From Archilochus colubris (taxonomy: Eukaryota > Chordata > Aves > Apodiformes > Trochilidae), in contig CM041092.1 of NCBI GenBank assembly GCA_023079485.1, forward strand, positions 4,588,627 through 4,652,626: 64,000 nucleotides of DNA, given 5' to 3'. Both the position numbers and the translations under genes were made by a program. Below are positions 40,701-50,405 of the stretch, one piece after another. Position 1 is the stretch's first letter. Each line of letters opens with the position of its first letter. The notes below the pieces were generated by a model. The model did not search any database and was not told where the DNA came from. It saw only the letters and a program-made list of their open reading frames with translations.

Positions 40701-43090
40701 CAGACCTGCTCACACTGCCTGCAGGTCAGCTCCATGCTTTAGGTTATATAAAGACATACAAATAAAGACACATATATAAATATATAAAGAGTGTCTTGTC
40801 ATGCATTGCACTGTTTTTTTTATTTCTGGTTTATTCACGGGGGGGGGAAAATATTTCAACATCTTTGAAGATGAGCTGAAGGAATATTTGTTACACTAGA
40901 AGGGTGATGGAAGGTCAGACAGTGTGGTGGATTTGAAGATTTGGCATTGACTTGAAAGTAGCAGAAGCTCTACTCTCAGAAGTAAAAGATTTTGTACAAT
41001 GTAGATGGTTGAAATACCCAGTGTAGGCAGCAGAGAGGAGCAGCCCTGTGGTCACCCTTAAAAATCATAAATTAGGACAAGTTGGTAGAAGAGATGGTAT
41101 GAATTGGATACAAAATTTGCATGTACACTGTGGCTTCCTATGCACTTCTTACGTACTTCCTATGGACTCTGTTCTGGGTAGATGTGTCCCAGAATCTTTG
41201 ACCCATGAGAGACTGAACTTGCTGTGTAACACTAGGGGAAACATTTTGTTCTGACAGAGAACATTATCAGAAAATTGACTTAATTCTACATATTTGAAAA
41301 AAAAAAAATCAAACATGCAGACAAGTCTCCTTGAACCTGCATATATTAGAGCTGGCTTATTCCTTTGTGCTTTGTTCCCAGTTGCTGTTACTTTCTTCTA
41401 CAGACAAGATTTTATTTTGGAAGTCACAAGTTCTTGGTTAGAACAGGTTTTACTATTTAGCATCAAATTCACCCACCTACATAAAGCTCTCCAACTGCTG
41501 AAGCTGTTAAAGGGACCCTGTCAATTTTCAAGCTGCAAGTCTGTTTAAAAATCTTTTACCTTCTGTTGTTAGGAGTGAGCCCTAAGATTGTCTACTTGGA
41601 AGGCACTGAGAGATCTTTGACAGTATTTTGGGTATCATCCACTTCACTGGTTCCTTTCCTGACTCTCCCAGGCCACATCCTGCACCAACTGAGACTGCAG
41701 GGACTCAGGCTGCAGTGTAACTTCTCTGGCTGTAAATAGATTTTTTTTTCCTAAGTAGCTGCCTCTCTATGAGTTCAAATGCAGGATAACCACAGCACAA
41801 ACTTTCAGTAATGTCAACGAAAAAGACCTTCAAGAGGTAGAGTTAACTTTTATATTGCACCCTTCACCTGGCATCAACATCCCTCTGAGTGCCCATGGCT
41901 TGAACCCTGCCCTTCATCAACAACTTCACATCCTCTCAGACTTATCAAGAATTAATTCTTCCAAGAATTGACAGATGATGGATTGATGAGATTTTGATGG
42001 TTTCAGGCATGTGGAAGAAATAAAGAGAGAAAATCAGTGATCAATGAAGAAGTAAGAAGATTTAAGGACACATTAGATAAGGCAAAAGGAGAGTAATACT
42101 GTGAAGGAATGAGAGAGAAGTTTCATGGAAAAAGGTATGAAAAGCTGTTATTAAAGACTTTATTATATTTCATATGCAGAAAGAGGCCTATTTTGAAGTG
42201 ATGTGAGGTAGCAATGTTTTTTATGGCATTTCCAAGCTTCTAAGTATTTGATTTTCCTGACTTAGCATTCTTTTACTGTTTGTTTCAGGGTTTTTTTGTT
42301 GGTATGTAATATAGAGATTTGGGTGGTTCTCTTTTTTATGAATGGAGTGTAAAATTCTGATCGACTCAGCACTTAATTTAATTTCCTCTTCATAATTCAG
42401 ATTAAAGGACTTAAGGGGGGGGCTGTACAACATTAGTGAACTTCATATCCTTTAACTGCAAGGGCTTGGGAGATTTTGGTTACTACAGCTTTCATACAGT
42501 TTTATCACTGGCAGAATATCTGGAGAGAAATAGAGAGAAACACTGAGGAGATGCTAGCAGGCAGTGGAGTAGGACCCCACCTCAGGCTTTGGGGCAGCAG
42601 AGAGAGAAGCAGCCACTGGAGAGGTCAAAAGAAACTCCCAAGATAAACTCCCTTACTGGCTCATCTCCATATTTTTGCATACTGATGCATGCTGAAGGGC
42701 ATGGGAAGTTTTGTTGCTGCCTGGAGAAGTAGAACTGGCTCCCAATGAATTTTAGATGTTGTGTAAATTACCTACAGAAACCCACGTTGTCCTCAAGTGA
42801 TCCTTTCCAGGTTTCTAAATAAGCAACCCACCGGGTCTCAGCTGTTCCATTTTGGGAATGAAGCCTCAAGTGGGCACTCATCAGTTTTTGTACTCCTAAG
42901 CTGTAGGAGAAGTTAAGATGGGAATTCAGAAAAAGAGGAAAAAGGAGTATTTGGTTACTTTCTCTGCTTTCTAGGGTGTGGTGTCTTTCTACAGTTACAT
43001 AATTTTAAGCATTGTAAAATGTAATAATGAAGACATCCTCTTCCACTTATGAAGTTTCACTAATGAGTAAACTATTATTTAATATGATTG

Positions 43091-43120
43091 ACAGATGGAT
43101 AGATAGATAGACAGACAGAC
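43091..43120. repeat. compound (GATA)n(GACA)n microsatellite
   Basis: About three GATA units run directly into about three GACA units. Compound GATA/GACA tracts are familiar in vertebrate genomes, and this one is short. Confidence 0.85.
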
Positions 43121-44282
43121 ATAATGGCTATTTAGAGACAAGAGAGACAAACAGATGCAAACACATATTTATTAAAGTCCCACTCACAAACAGTTCCCTA
43201 TTTGTCAGTAAAGCTGCCTGAATAAACACAAGCATTTAATGGGACACCTCTTTGGAGAAGAATTACTTTCTTTGTCAATAACTTCAGAATAAGGATGTCA
43301 CCCACCTGTTATTTCCCTTCAGGACCAAGGCAAGGTACATGTAATCATATTTCACTATTCCAGTGTATAAGTTACAAATATTAGAATTTTAGTAGAGTAA
43401 TAGTAGACAGTAGGATTTCTATCAATATCATGATATTTTTCTAGAAGTTCTGATTTTAAAGGTACATTATGCATACTGGAAACACAGGGAAAAGGAAGGC
43501 TGAGTGTCTGTGTATTCTGGCATAAGCAAGAACATGAACAAATTTTCTGAATGCAGGAAAGTTCTGCATTAGATGACATTCATTTTCCCAAAAATTATAG
43601 CTACTTTACTTAATGCCTGATCTAAAGCCCTGTGAAATTTTACTCACTTCATTTTACTCCCATCTTCTCTGTGGAAGACATATTTGGTCAAACAGTTAAC
43701 AATTAATAAAGTAAATTAACTACTTTGGCCCCAACTTCATTCCAGTAAGACGTGATTAATAAAGATGATATCAGTGGGTGACATATGTGCAATGAAGTCA
43801 GTGTTTGACATAATGCTGCTAAAGAAAATGTCAGTGAAGTCTGTACCATTAATGATGATAAAGTTAAGAGAATAGGCTTAAAAATCACATTCTCTTCCCT
43901 AGCAGATCTGATCCTGATGATCCCTGGGAGTCTGTCAGAAATATGCTTGACTCCAAAACATATGTGCCTCAGAGTTGCTGGGAGGCAATATGAAATGTTT
44001 AATGGCATTTTCTGAGAGTATATTTTCATAGGGACTTCAATGAGAATGAGCCAAGCTTGTGGGGATAGGAAATTATGGAGTTATTATCACTTAATCATGC
44101 TATAGTTTTAGTGCAAAGGCAAAACAGAATCAAGCAGAAAAAAATCCACACAAGTCTCCAAGAGAAACACTGCAGTGACAGACATTTCAGATGAAAGGGA
44201 GAGACAGAGATGGAGAAAAGTATTTTTTTCAGCTTTAATGTGAATGAGAAATATTCCAAATGGCCCAGAGAGAGTTGGAAAG

Positions 44283-44570
44283 AACTGTTGCTTTTGTTGC
44301 TGTCATTTTCACTTGAACTAAGATTTGTGTGTTTGTAAATTGAAACAGATTAAGTTAATTTGAACATTTTCCCTTCTTGTAGCTTTGTGAGGTTAGCTGC
44401 TTTACTGCTGAAAACACTGCAACTGCTCTGGAGCTTTGCTTAAGAGCCCTTAGTGTATACAGTAATTTACAGCTCTTCAAAACTGTGCATTGAGATTCTA
44501 ATTGATTGATAACGTTGATTGGCTCGATTGAGTGTTGTTATGTGTCAAATTTATTGAAAATAATTTTGTT
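44283..44570. promoter_or_regulatory. possible enhancer-like motif cluster
   Basis: This stretch has few homopolymers and no repeats. At 44,503-44,510 it holds TGATTGAT, which matches the published PBX-HOX composite site. About eight bases later comes TTGATTGG, which contains an inverted CCAAT box, and then CGATTGAG. Several TAATT homeodomain cores lie nearby (44,462 and 44,498 region). It lies 0.6-0.9 kb upstream of the TATA box at 45,208. Motifs this short occur by chance, so the call is speculative and rests on clustering and position only. Confidence 0.2.
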
Positions 44571-45207
44571 TCTTTCCTCTCTCTAAAACTACAATCATCA
44601 AACTGAGATGGATATGCAGGGCTGTAATATCTATCTCCTCAGGCCAGACCTTTTATAGTGCCTCCCATCAGCTAAGACCTTTTCAGACTATACAATCAGG
44701 ATATCCTAAAATATGTTACTAAGAAGAAGAAAAATATAATATTTTTGTGTCCTCTTTTCCCCTGGTATTTCTCGAAGAGACATGAAAAATGTTAGTGGCA
44801 CTCAGTGCCAGAATAGCATTTCAAATTATATTCAATTTCATATAAACACAATGAAAAGTCAACTGAATTATGAATCTTAGCATGACCATTTCATATTCAT
44901 TTTTCTTTTGTTTTTCTTCTCAGATTTTTAGTGAACACAGAGAAATGTGCTGAGCATTTAATTCAAAGGCCCCGTGTGCCAGCCAGGATTGATGAAAGGT
45001 GTCTAAGTGCTCTGTGATGGGAGTTTCTGCAGTAAAAAGAAACAGCAAAAAGTACAGTTTTCCACTCTCCAAACTTCCATTCACCTGTCTCCAAGCTGCT
45101 TCATTACCCGTCTGAGCAGGTTTAACCTCCTCTGCTTTGAAATCAGCTGGAACATTAACTGTGATACTTCTCCTTCCTCTCTGAGCTGCTCCAAGTCCCC
45201 ATGGCCC

Positions 45208-45213
45208 TATAAA
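45208..45213 (+). promoter_or_regulatory. TATA box candidate
   Basis: TATAAA stands in a locally GC-richer context (GGCCCTATAAACTGGGAG). A pyrimidine-A initiator-like CTCAGTG lies about 30 bases downstream, near 45,239, the usual TATA-to-start distance. A CpG-bearing stretch and a candidate signal-peptide frame follow. TATAAA alone is common in AT-rich DNA, and the evidence is its alignment with the other elements. No transcription data are available to me. Confidence 0.3.
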
Positions 45214-45282
45214 CTGGGAGTTACAGGTGCTGAATTACCTCAGTGAGAGGAAAGAGCAATTGATGTGATGGCTGCCAGCAGC

Positions 45283-45342
45283 TCGGGAGGCAGAGCACAG
45301 CACCCCGGGGAAAACGCAGACCCGGGAAGCAGCAGCACCGCG
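45283..45342. other. small CpG cluster
   Basis: Six CpG dinucleotides fall in 60 bases, including CCCCGGGG, ACCCGGG and CCGCGG. The surrounding kilobases have almost none. Outside CR1 copies this is the densest CpG patch that I noticed. It is far too short to be a standard CpG island, but it fits an unmethylated 5' UTR or first exon. Confidence 0.6.
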
Positions 45343-45382
45343 GCTGTCCCTGTGTGCTGCTGCCAGTGCTGGTCCCAAAAGG

Positions 45383-45601
45383 ATGCTGCATGCTTTATTC
45401 TTTTTTATTTTTATCTTTTTATTTTTTTTTCCTGGGTTTGTATATGCTTCTGGACAAAACGATCAAGCAGGCAACAAAAATTTTCTGAGCCCCAAAGAAA
45501 TTGCAGCTATTACTACATATATACTGAGTCCAGAGTTGGAAAGTCAGCTCAGGAGCAAAACATCTGAGTTTGTTTTCTCTCTAGCTGGTAGAGGAAATTA
45601 A
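45383..45601 (+). CDS. possible first exon of an unrecognised secreted peptide
   Basis: The 72-codon frame starts at an ATG with A at -3. It opens with MLHALFFF and a run of about 16 mostly Phe/Ile/Leu residues, then PGFVYASG, a plausible signal-peptidase site near residues 22-24. The remainder is hydrophilic, with FLSPKEIAAITTYILSPELE, and looks helical. I do not recognise the protein. If real, the exon probably ends before the stop at 45,601, at a GT near 45,568 or 45,588; both donors are weak to fair. Supporting context is the TATA box 175 bases upstream and the CpG cluster in between. Against it, the hydrophobic run is encoded by a T-rich tract, which makes Phe runs by chance. An ATG at 45,268 in another frame has a stronger start context and opens a 99-codon overlapping frame. 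I see no second exon. Confidence 0.2.
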   Translation: MLHALFFFIFIFLFFFPGFVYASGQNDQAGNKNFLSPKEIAAITTYILSPELESQLRSKTSEFVFSLAGRGN

Positions 45602-45908
45602 AAAATCTTTTCAGGCATTTTAGAGTTGTATTTGGTTCCAGTCTTGACCAGTGAAATAGCACTACTACCCCTTTAATAAACTGAGTACTTTGAAAAAGTA
45701 TGGACTTTGTACATCCTGGCATGCTGAAAGGGATTGGAGAGTAGATAGGAGGGACCACGTACTTGTGGCAAAATTGGTGCAGAAGCATCAACAGCAGTGT
45801 TGATGTTTGTATTCCAGACCTAACAAATAGTTCTGGGTTTGTATGTTTGTAGAATAAGGTACTTTTTAATCTAGGAGTAGAAGTACAAGCGAAATCTTAC
45901 AGTGCATA
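45602..45908. other. short spacer, no gene seen
   Basis: Unique-looking DNA between the candidate exon and the CR1 copy. A minus-strand frame at 45,549-45,791 has no recognisable content. Confidence 0.5.
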
Positions 45909-46323
45909 TAGAATCATAGAATCATAGAATTGGCTGGGTTGGAAGGGACCCCAGAGATCATCAAGTCCAAACCTTGATCCACTCCCGCTGCAGTTCCCAG
46001 CCCATGGCACTGAGTGCCACATCCAGTCTCTTTTTCAATATCTCCAGGGACAGAGAATCCACTACTTCCCTGGGCAGCCCATTCCAATGTCTGATCACCC
46101 TCTCCGTAAAGAAATTCTTTTTAATATCCAACCTAAACCTCCCCTGGCACAACTTGAGACCCTGCCCTCTTGTCTTGCTGAGAGTTGCCTGGGAAAAGAG
46201 CCCAACCACCCCCGGGCTCCAACCTCCTTTCAGGGAGTTGTAGAGAGGGATGAGGTCTCCCCTGAGCCTCCTCTTCTCCAGGCTGAACACCCCCAGCTCC
46301 CTCAGCCTCTCCTCATAGGGTTT
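45909..46323 (-). mobile_element. CR1 LINE 3' copy with uninterrupted ORF2 tail, about 415 bp
   Basis: The left edge has tandem octamers (ATAGAATCATAGAATC on plus). On the minus strand the frame is open from the truncation point to a stop near 45,961. It encodes [20 protein letters not shown], a segment with [18 protein letters not shown], then [11 protein letters not shown] and [13 protein letters not shown]. This is the C-terminal part of CR1 ORF2, downstream of the reverse transcriptase core. With no frameshift or stop it appears to be the least decayed CR1 in the window. It cannot move by itself because the endonuclease and reverse transcriptase portions are absent. Its 5' truncation abuts a (TA)13 tract. 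Confidence 0.96.
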
Positions 46324-46324
46324 G

Positions 46325-46350
46325 TATATATATATATATATATATATATA
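46325..46350. repeat. (TA)13 microsatellite
   Basis: Thirteen perfect TA units lie immediately beyond the 5' truncation point of the minus-strand CR1 copy. Perfect TA tracts of this length mutate rapidly and can form cruciforms. Confidence 0.95.
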
Positions 46351-47650
46351 ATACCTTTCTCCTTTCCTCTCCAAAGATGTGTGAGACAAAGAGAATGACT
46401 CATGGGAAAACCAAGGTATGAGGAAGGAGAATGTATTGGATCTAAGTGGCTTAAGAAGTGCCTCATTTTGGAGTTTTAGGATGATCTAACTGATATTATT
46501 TTAAAGATTAACTGAAAAAATTACTTTCCAAAAGTAAACATTACTAAGCAAGAAACAAAATATTTCTTGAATCCCATGACATGAAGAGATGAATCATTTT
46601 TTGGTGGGGGGACTATTTTTAATGTCTCTCCTGGAACAGCATCAGGATTGGAGCTGATATTCCCTGTTTTCACAGCAGCTTCACATTTTTAGCTGCAGAA
46701 GGTTGTGCCATAGGTGCTTTGCAGATCTCTCCCCAGCAGGGCACAACACGACAGCAGCTCCCCAGGGTAAGTGCTGAAGAGATCTTGCAACACCAACCTT
46801 CCTCCCAGGAGATCTCCCACAGGAAAAACCAAACTATCCTTTGGAGACAAATTCAAGACTGTCTATAATTTTAATACTAGTTTTATTTAAGGGATAAGTA
46901 ATTCTCAGTTGTATCTCAAGAGAGAGAAACTGTTCAGAAGTCGAAGCTATGCCTGTAATTTATTCTCTTCAAACAAACTGCAAAATTTTAGATGGATATT
47001 CTCAAAGAAATATTTTACCAATTACTGCTGCAGTATTTTGGTGTCTAAACTTCCCATTCTGTCCTATCATTGTATTAATTTTTCAATTTTCAATGGCAAA
47101 AGACATGCAAAATAGTGGCATGTCCAGATTAACTTATACAATCAGAGTAAATAATTAAATAGGAACCTCATCCCTAGAAAACTTAACTTTTTTTTTTTTT
47201 TCTTCTGTAAGAGTACATTTGACAGAAGTTCAGAATTCGTATCAGCTAATTCACATTCTGGTTTTGTGTGGAGAATTTTTAGCTTGCAGACTCACCTTGA
47301 ACACCTCCTGGTTAGGCTTTAATAATTAATGTCTAAAAATAAATCTGCCCCGGTGCTGCTGCAATGGGCACTGGGAGAGCCCGATCCCACCTGGGAGGAA
47401 TTTGGCCTTAATTTCTCTGTGCCTCTATTATCCACTTGAAAGATGATGAGAATATCACAGTCTTTTTCAGGAGCACAAAGGAAGCTTCTTCCCTTGGAAA
47501 CCATGGGAAATCACGTGAAAGTGACTTCATATTCTTGGGTACCACCTAGTGGCACCAACTTGATTATCAATGGATGTAATTAATTTACAGAGCACTCTGG
47601 AGTGTGGCTACCCCAGGTTCTGAGATGAAGTTTATGTCCTTAATAACTGA

Positions 47651-47707
47651 TCTTTTCAGTGCATATACAAAGTGACCAAAAATAACTGCAGTGACCTACT
47701 GAAAAGA
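47651..47707. repeat. perfect 10-bp inverted repeat with 37-base loop
   Basis: TCTTTTCAGT at 47,651 is the exact reverse complement of ACTGAAAAGA ending at 47,707. Within the loop, AGTGACC occurs twice as a direct repeat. The stem is short and AT-rich, so a stable RNA structure is unlikely. Confidence 0.5.
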
Positions 47708-48243
47708 AATAGGACAATATATACTCACAGACAATGCATAGCACTGCTTATTCCAATTGAATCACAGGAATCCACATCCATCACTTCATCATAGTGGTCA
47801 CTGTATTAATCAAAGCCTTTTCCTCAAATCTCAATGGATTTTCTAGCAGCTGAACAAGTTTAAGATAGTTTGCATCAGCTTGCTACTGCAGACATATTCC
47901 TATTTTCCTGGAGTTCAGACTCTTTCTGGGGGTTTGATGGGAGCTCCACCATAAAGTATTTGCAGACAATGCAAAATGCCTTCATTTTACAGCTTCTTTC
48001 CCCAGTGCCCTGAATGAAATGCATATCACTAACCTATTAAGTACAGATCGCTTAAAGATGTAAATTTTTTATGATTTGCTAAATGTTAATGTATGACTTG
48101 TAAAATGTTAAAGTAGTAAATAGGGTTTTTGAGCTCATACACACTAAATTTCATTTTGTAGCCCTAAGCGTTTAAGGTAGCAGTCAGAGGGTATTAGTCA
48201 GAGAGATTTCCATAATCCTCATTGACTTTAATTTATTATTGCT

Positions 48244-48265
48244 AAAAAAAAAAAAAAAAAAAAAA
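48244..48265. repeat. poly(A) tract
   Basis: About 22 A residues, the longest clean A run I noticed in this half of the window. No retroposed body is recognisable beside it. Confidence 0.85.
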
Positions 48266-49281
48266 GATAAAAAAGATAATTAAGAGTTAATGTCAGTAGA
48301 ATAGAAAAATAGGCCATTGTCAGAGATAATGGTCTTCCACTTATAGAAGACTGTTGAGATATTCACTGAGAATAAATGTTATGAAATATGAAGTACATGA
48401 TACAATACCACGATGTGTAATTATAGCTATTTTACATCAGCTGTTCTGGATGACTCTAGAAGATGTCACCCAAATCTGATTAATGTATCTGCATTTGATA
48501 CTTCTTGATTTATAGATGTAATAACCAGCTGAGAAGGACTCCTCGAAATCCAATTTATTTAAAGTTTGCCATAGAAGCTCATATACACCCTGCCTTCCAT
48601 CTGCTAGAATATTTCCCATATTTAGAATAATACATGTATATAAGTGAAAGCCACCAAGTGGAATTTGTTCTGGGTGAAAATACCAGAGGCTGATATGGTT
48701 ATTTGTTGAGAAGCAAGCCATTTTACAGAGACTATTGATGAATGGTCTCTAGATACACAGGAAAAAGCTAAATTCAGAGGTATGAAATTAATCTGACTGC
48801 ACCTGTGGAAACTAGCCATGAATTTGATCCAAAATGATATATTATGAATATGTGGAGATAGCAAAGATATCCAGGGCCTTTAAACAACTGCAATGTAAAT
48901 CTACCAATACTACTACTAGTAAATCACAAAGATCCTGGCATTAAAAAGAAAAAGGAAAATAAAGTTGCAAATTAACACCTTTTTGCTTAGCTATTTTGAA
49001 GTTATCTGGACATTTTCTTCCAAATCTTGATTTGTTTATTCATGGAATGTTTTAATTTTCAGGGACTGTTTAGGAACTGGTTCTTGCTATCAGTACAGGT
49101 TTTCCCTTCAAGTCCCAAGTGAGTAGATATGCTAAATACTTTCATCTTCCAGAGTAAAGATCATTCCATTTCAAATTTTAATAACATTTTGAGGTCTAAT
49201 CCAAATGTGATTCATTTAAATAAAAATCAATACATTTAGCTGCTCTTTTAGGGAAACATTTTTTTCAATGGGTCTTCTTCA

Positions 49282-49445
49282 GGGGCCAAATTCTGACTGA
49301 TTTATGCTCTGATTTACACCGCAACCCGTTGAGTGTAGAGGATTTGCACATTGTGTACATTAGCACAGATCTGACTCCAGGGATCTTCAGTAAGTGGCAT
49401 AAATTAAGAAGAGGGAAATTCTGCTCTCTTTTAAAACCCCATAAA
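49282..49445. repeat. possible ancient amniote interspersed repeat
   Basis: The opening GGGGCCAAATTCTGACTGA, followed by TGATTTACACC, resembles from memory an old repeat common in turtle and archosaur DNA. Copies of that repeat start GGGCCAAATTCTG and carry TTACACC in a partly palindromic body. A second TTCTGCTCTC-like segment near 49,418-49,430 would fit. I cannot align it here and cannot name the family with certainty. Confidence 0.25.
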
Positions 49446-50289
49446 GGTCAATCCAAAATTGAGAACAAGATACAGCCCCGAGTCTCTTAGTTAAAATGTA
49501 TTAAAAGGTTTCATGAAGCTCTTCCATCCTCCCTACTGCAATCTGCCCTCATTTTCCTGTCCTGCAGTGCCTCATTTCACACCCACCACGCCAGTACACT
49601 GAGAATAATATGAGTCACATTTTACCCCCCAGAGGAGCATATTTCACATACTGTGTTGACTTCTAAATTGGATGATAGCACCTGGCATTGGCTTAAGTAA
49701 AGGTGACTGTGGGTAAAACAAGCTTTTTATTCGGCTGCCATCCCACAGGCTGCAACTTCCATCTGAGGAAAGGATTTATGCAATCACTAATCTCAGCATT
49801 TCATTACAAGGATTAAATATTTGAGGACATTGGAGACTTTTTCTGTAAGACAACTGCATAAAAAATTCAGCAGTACCAAGGAGCCTGGTTTCTTCTATTT
49901 TTTTTTTTTATTATTATTATTTTTGCAGAGAGGTTCCCTTCTGGAAACACCTTCTCTCTGCTGTCCCATATAACATAGAGGGGAAAAGAATATTTGTGGC
50001 CATTGTCTGATGTTGTGCACTCTCTGGGTCATCAATCACTTCCCCTTGGTCACCAGGATGCTCAGGGCAGATTGCCCACTGCCATTTGTGCTGACAGGGA
50101 CATTTTGGCAGAAGTAGGAAAGTCACTAAAGAAAGTGAGATGTGGTCCTTTCAAACTGCCCAGAATGAAAGCTCAGGAGAGCTGTAATGGAGTTATTTAG
50201 GGTTTTCCTAACAAGAATCACCACTGTTTCCTTGTCAGACATTGGGTTTCTTTTATGAAGACAACTCTAAGCAACCTCTGCCTGTGTCT

Positions 50290-50405
50290 CACCACACTCA
50301 CAGTGAAGAATTTCTTCCTAATGTCTAACCTAACTCTACTTCTTCCAGTTTAAAACCATTACCCCTTCAAGTTTAAAACCATTACCTCTTGTCCTAGTAG
50401 AAAAT
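50290..50405 (-). mobile_element. internal CR1 fragment without 3' end
   Basis: The minus strand matches the CR1 ORF2 segment at 61,395-61,490 in this same window. Both have the phrase for 'AGGACAxGxGGTAATGGTTTTAAACTTGAAG' (split here), then the RKFF-type segment 'GATTAGGAAGAAATTCTT', in slightly altered form. The 3' terminal octamers are missing, so this is an eroded or deleted remnant. Inside it, a 17-bp segment is duplicated with a period of 23. Confidence 0.8.
50347..50386. repeat. 17-bp direct repeat inside the CR1 remnant, period 23
   Basis: AGTTTAAAACCATTACC occurs at 50,347-50,363 and again at 50,370-50,386 without a mismatch. The plus-strand CR1 at 61,205 has only one copy of this segment, so the duplication arose in this copy or its source. 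Confidence 0.9.

Larger units (their letters stand above)
32690..44270. other. long CR1-free stretch, no gene recognised
   Basis: About 11.6 kb with no recognisable transposon or gene. It holds homopolymers at 33,572-33,588 (A) and 34,723-34,739 (T), an 11-bp tandem repeat at 34,130-34,157, an (AAAT)n tract near 37,693-37,727 and a GATA/GACA tract at 43,091-43,120. The largest frame in the whole window, 170 codons, is at 39,675-40,187 minus. It has no signal peptide, domain or homology that I recognise, and an overlapping antisense frame of 121 codons shows how permissive this stretch is. Confidence 0.5.
46355..50289. other. unique-looking DNA, no gene recognised
   Basis: No gene or clear transposon here, apart from the tentative ancient repeat at 49,282. 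There is a poly(A) run at 48,244-48,265 and a poly(T) run near 47,190-47,201. A perfect 10-bp inverted repeat lies at 47,651/47,698. Frames are short and unremarkable. Confidence 0.5.
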
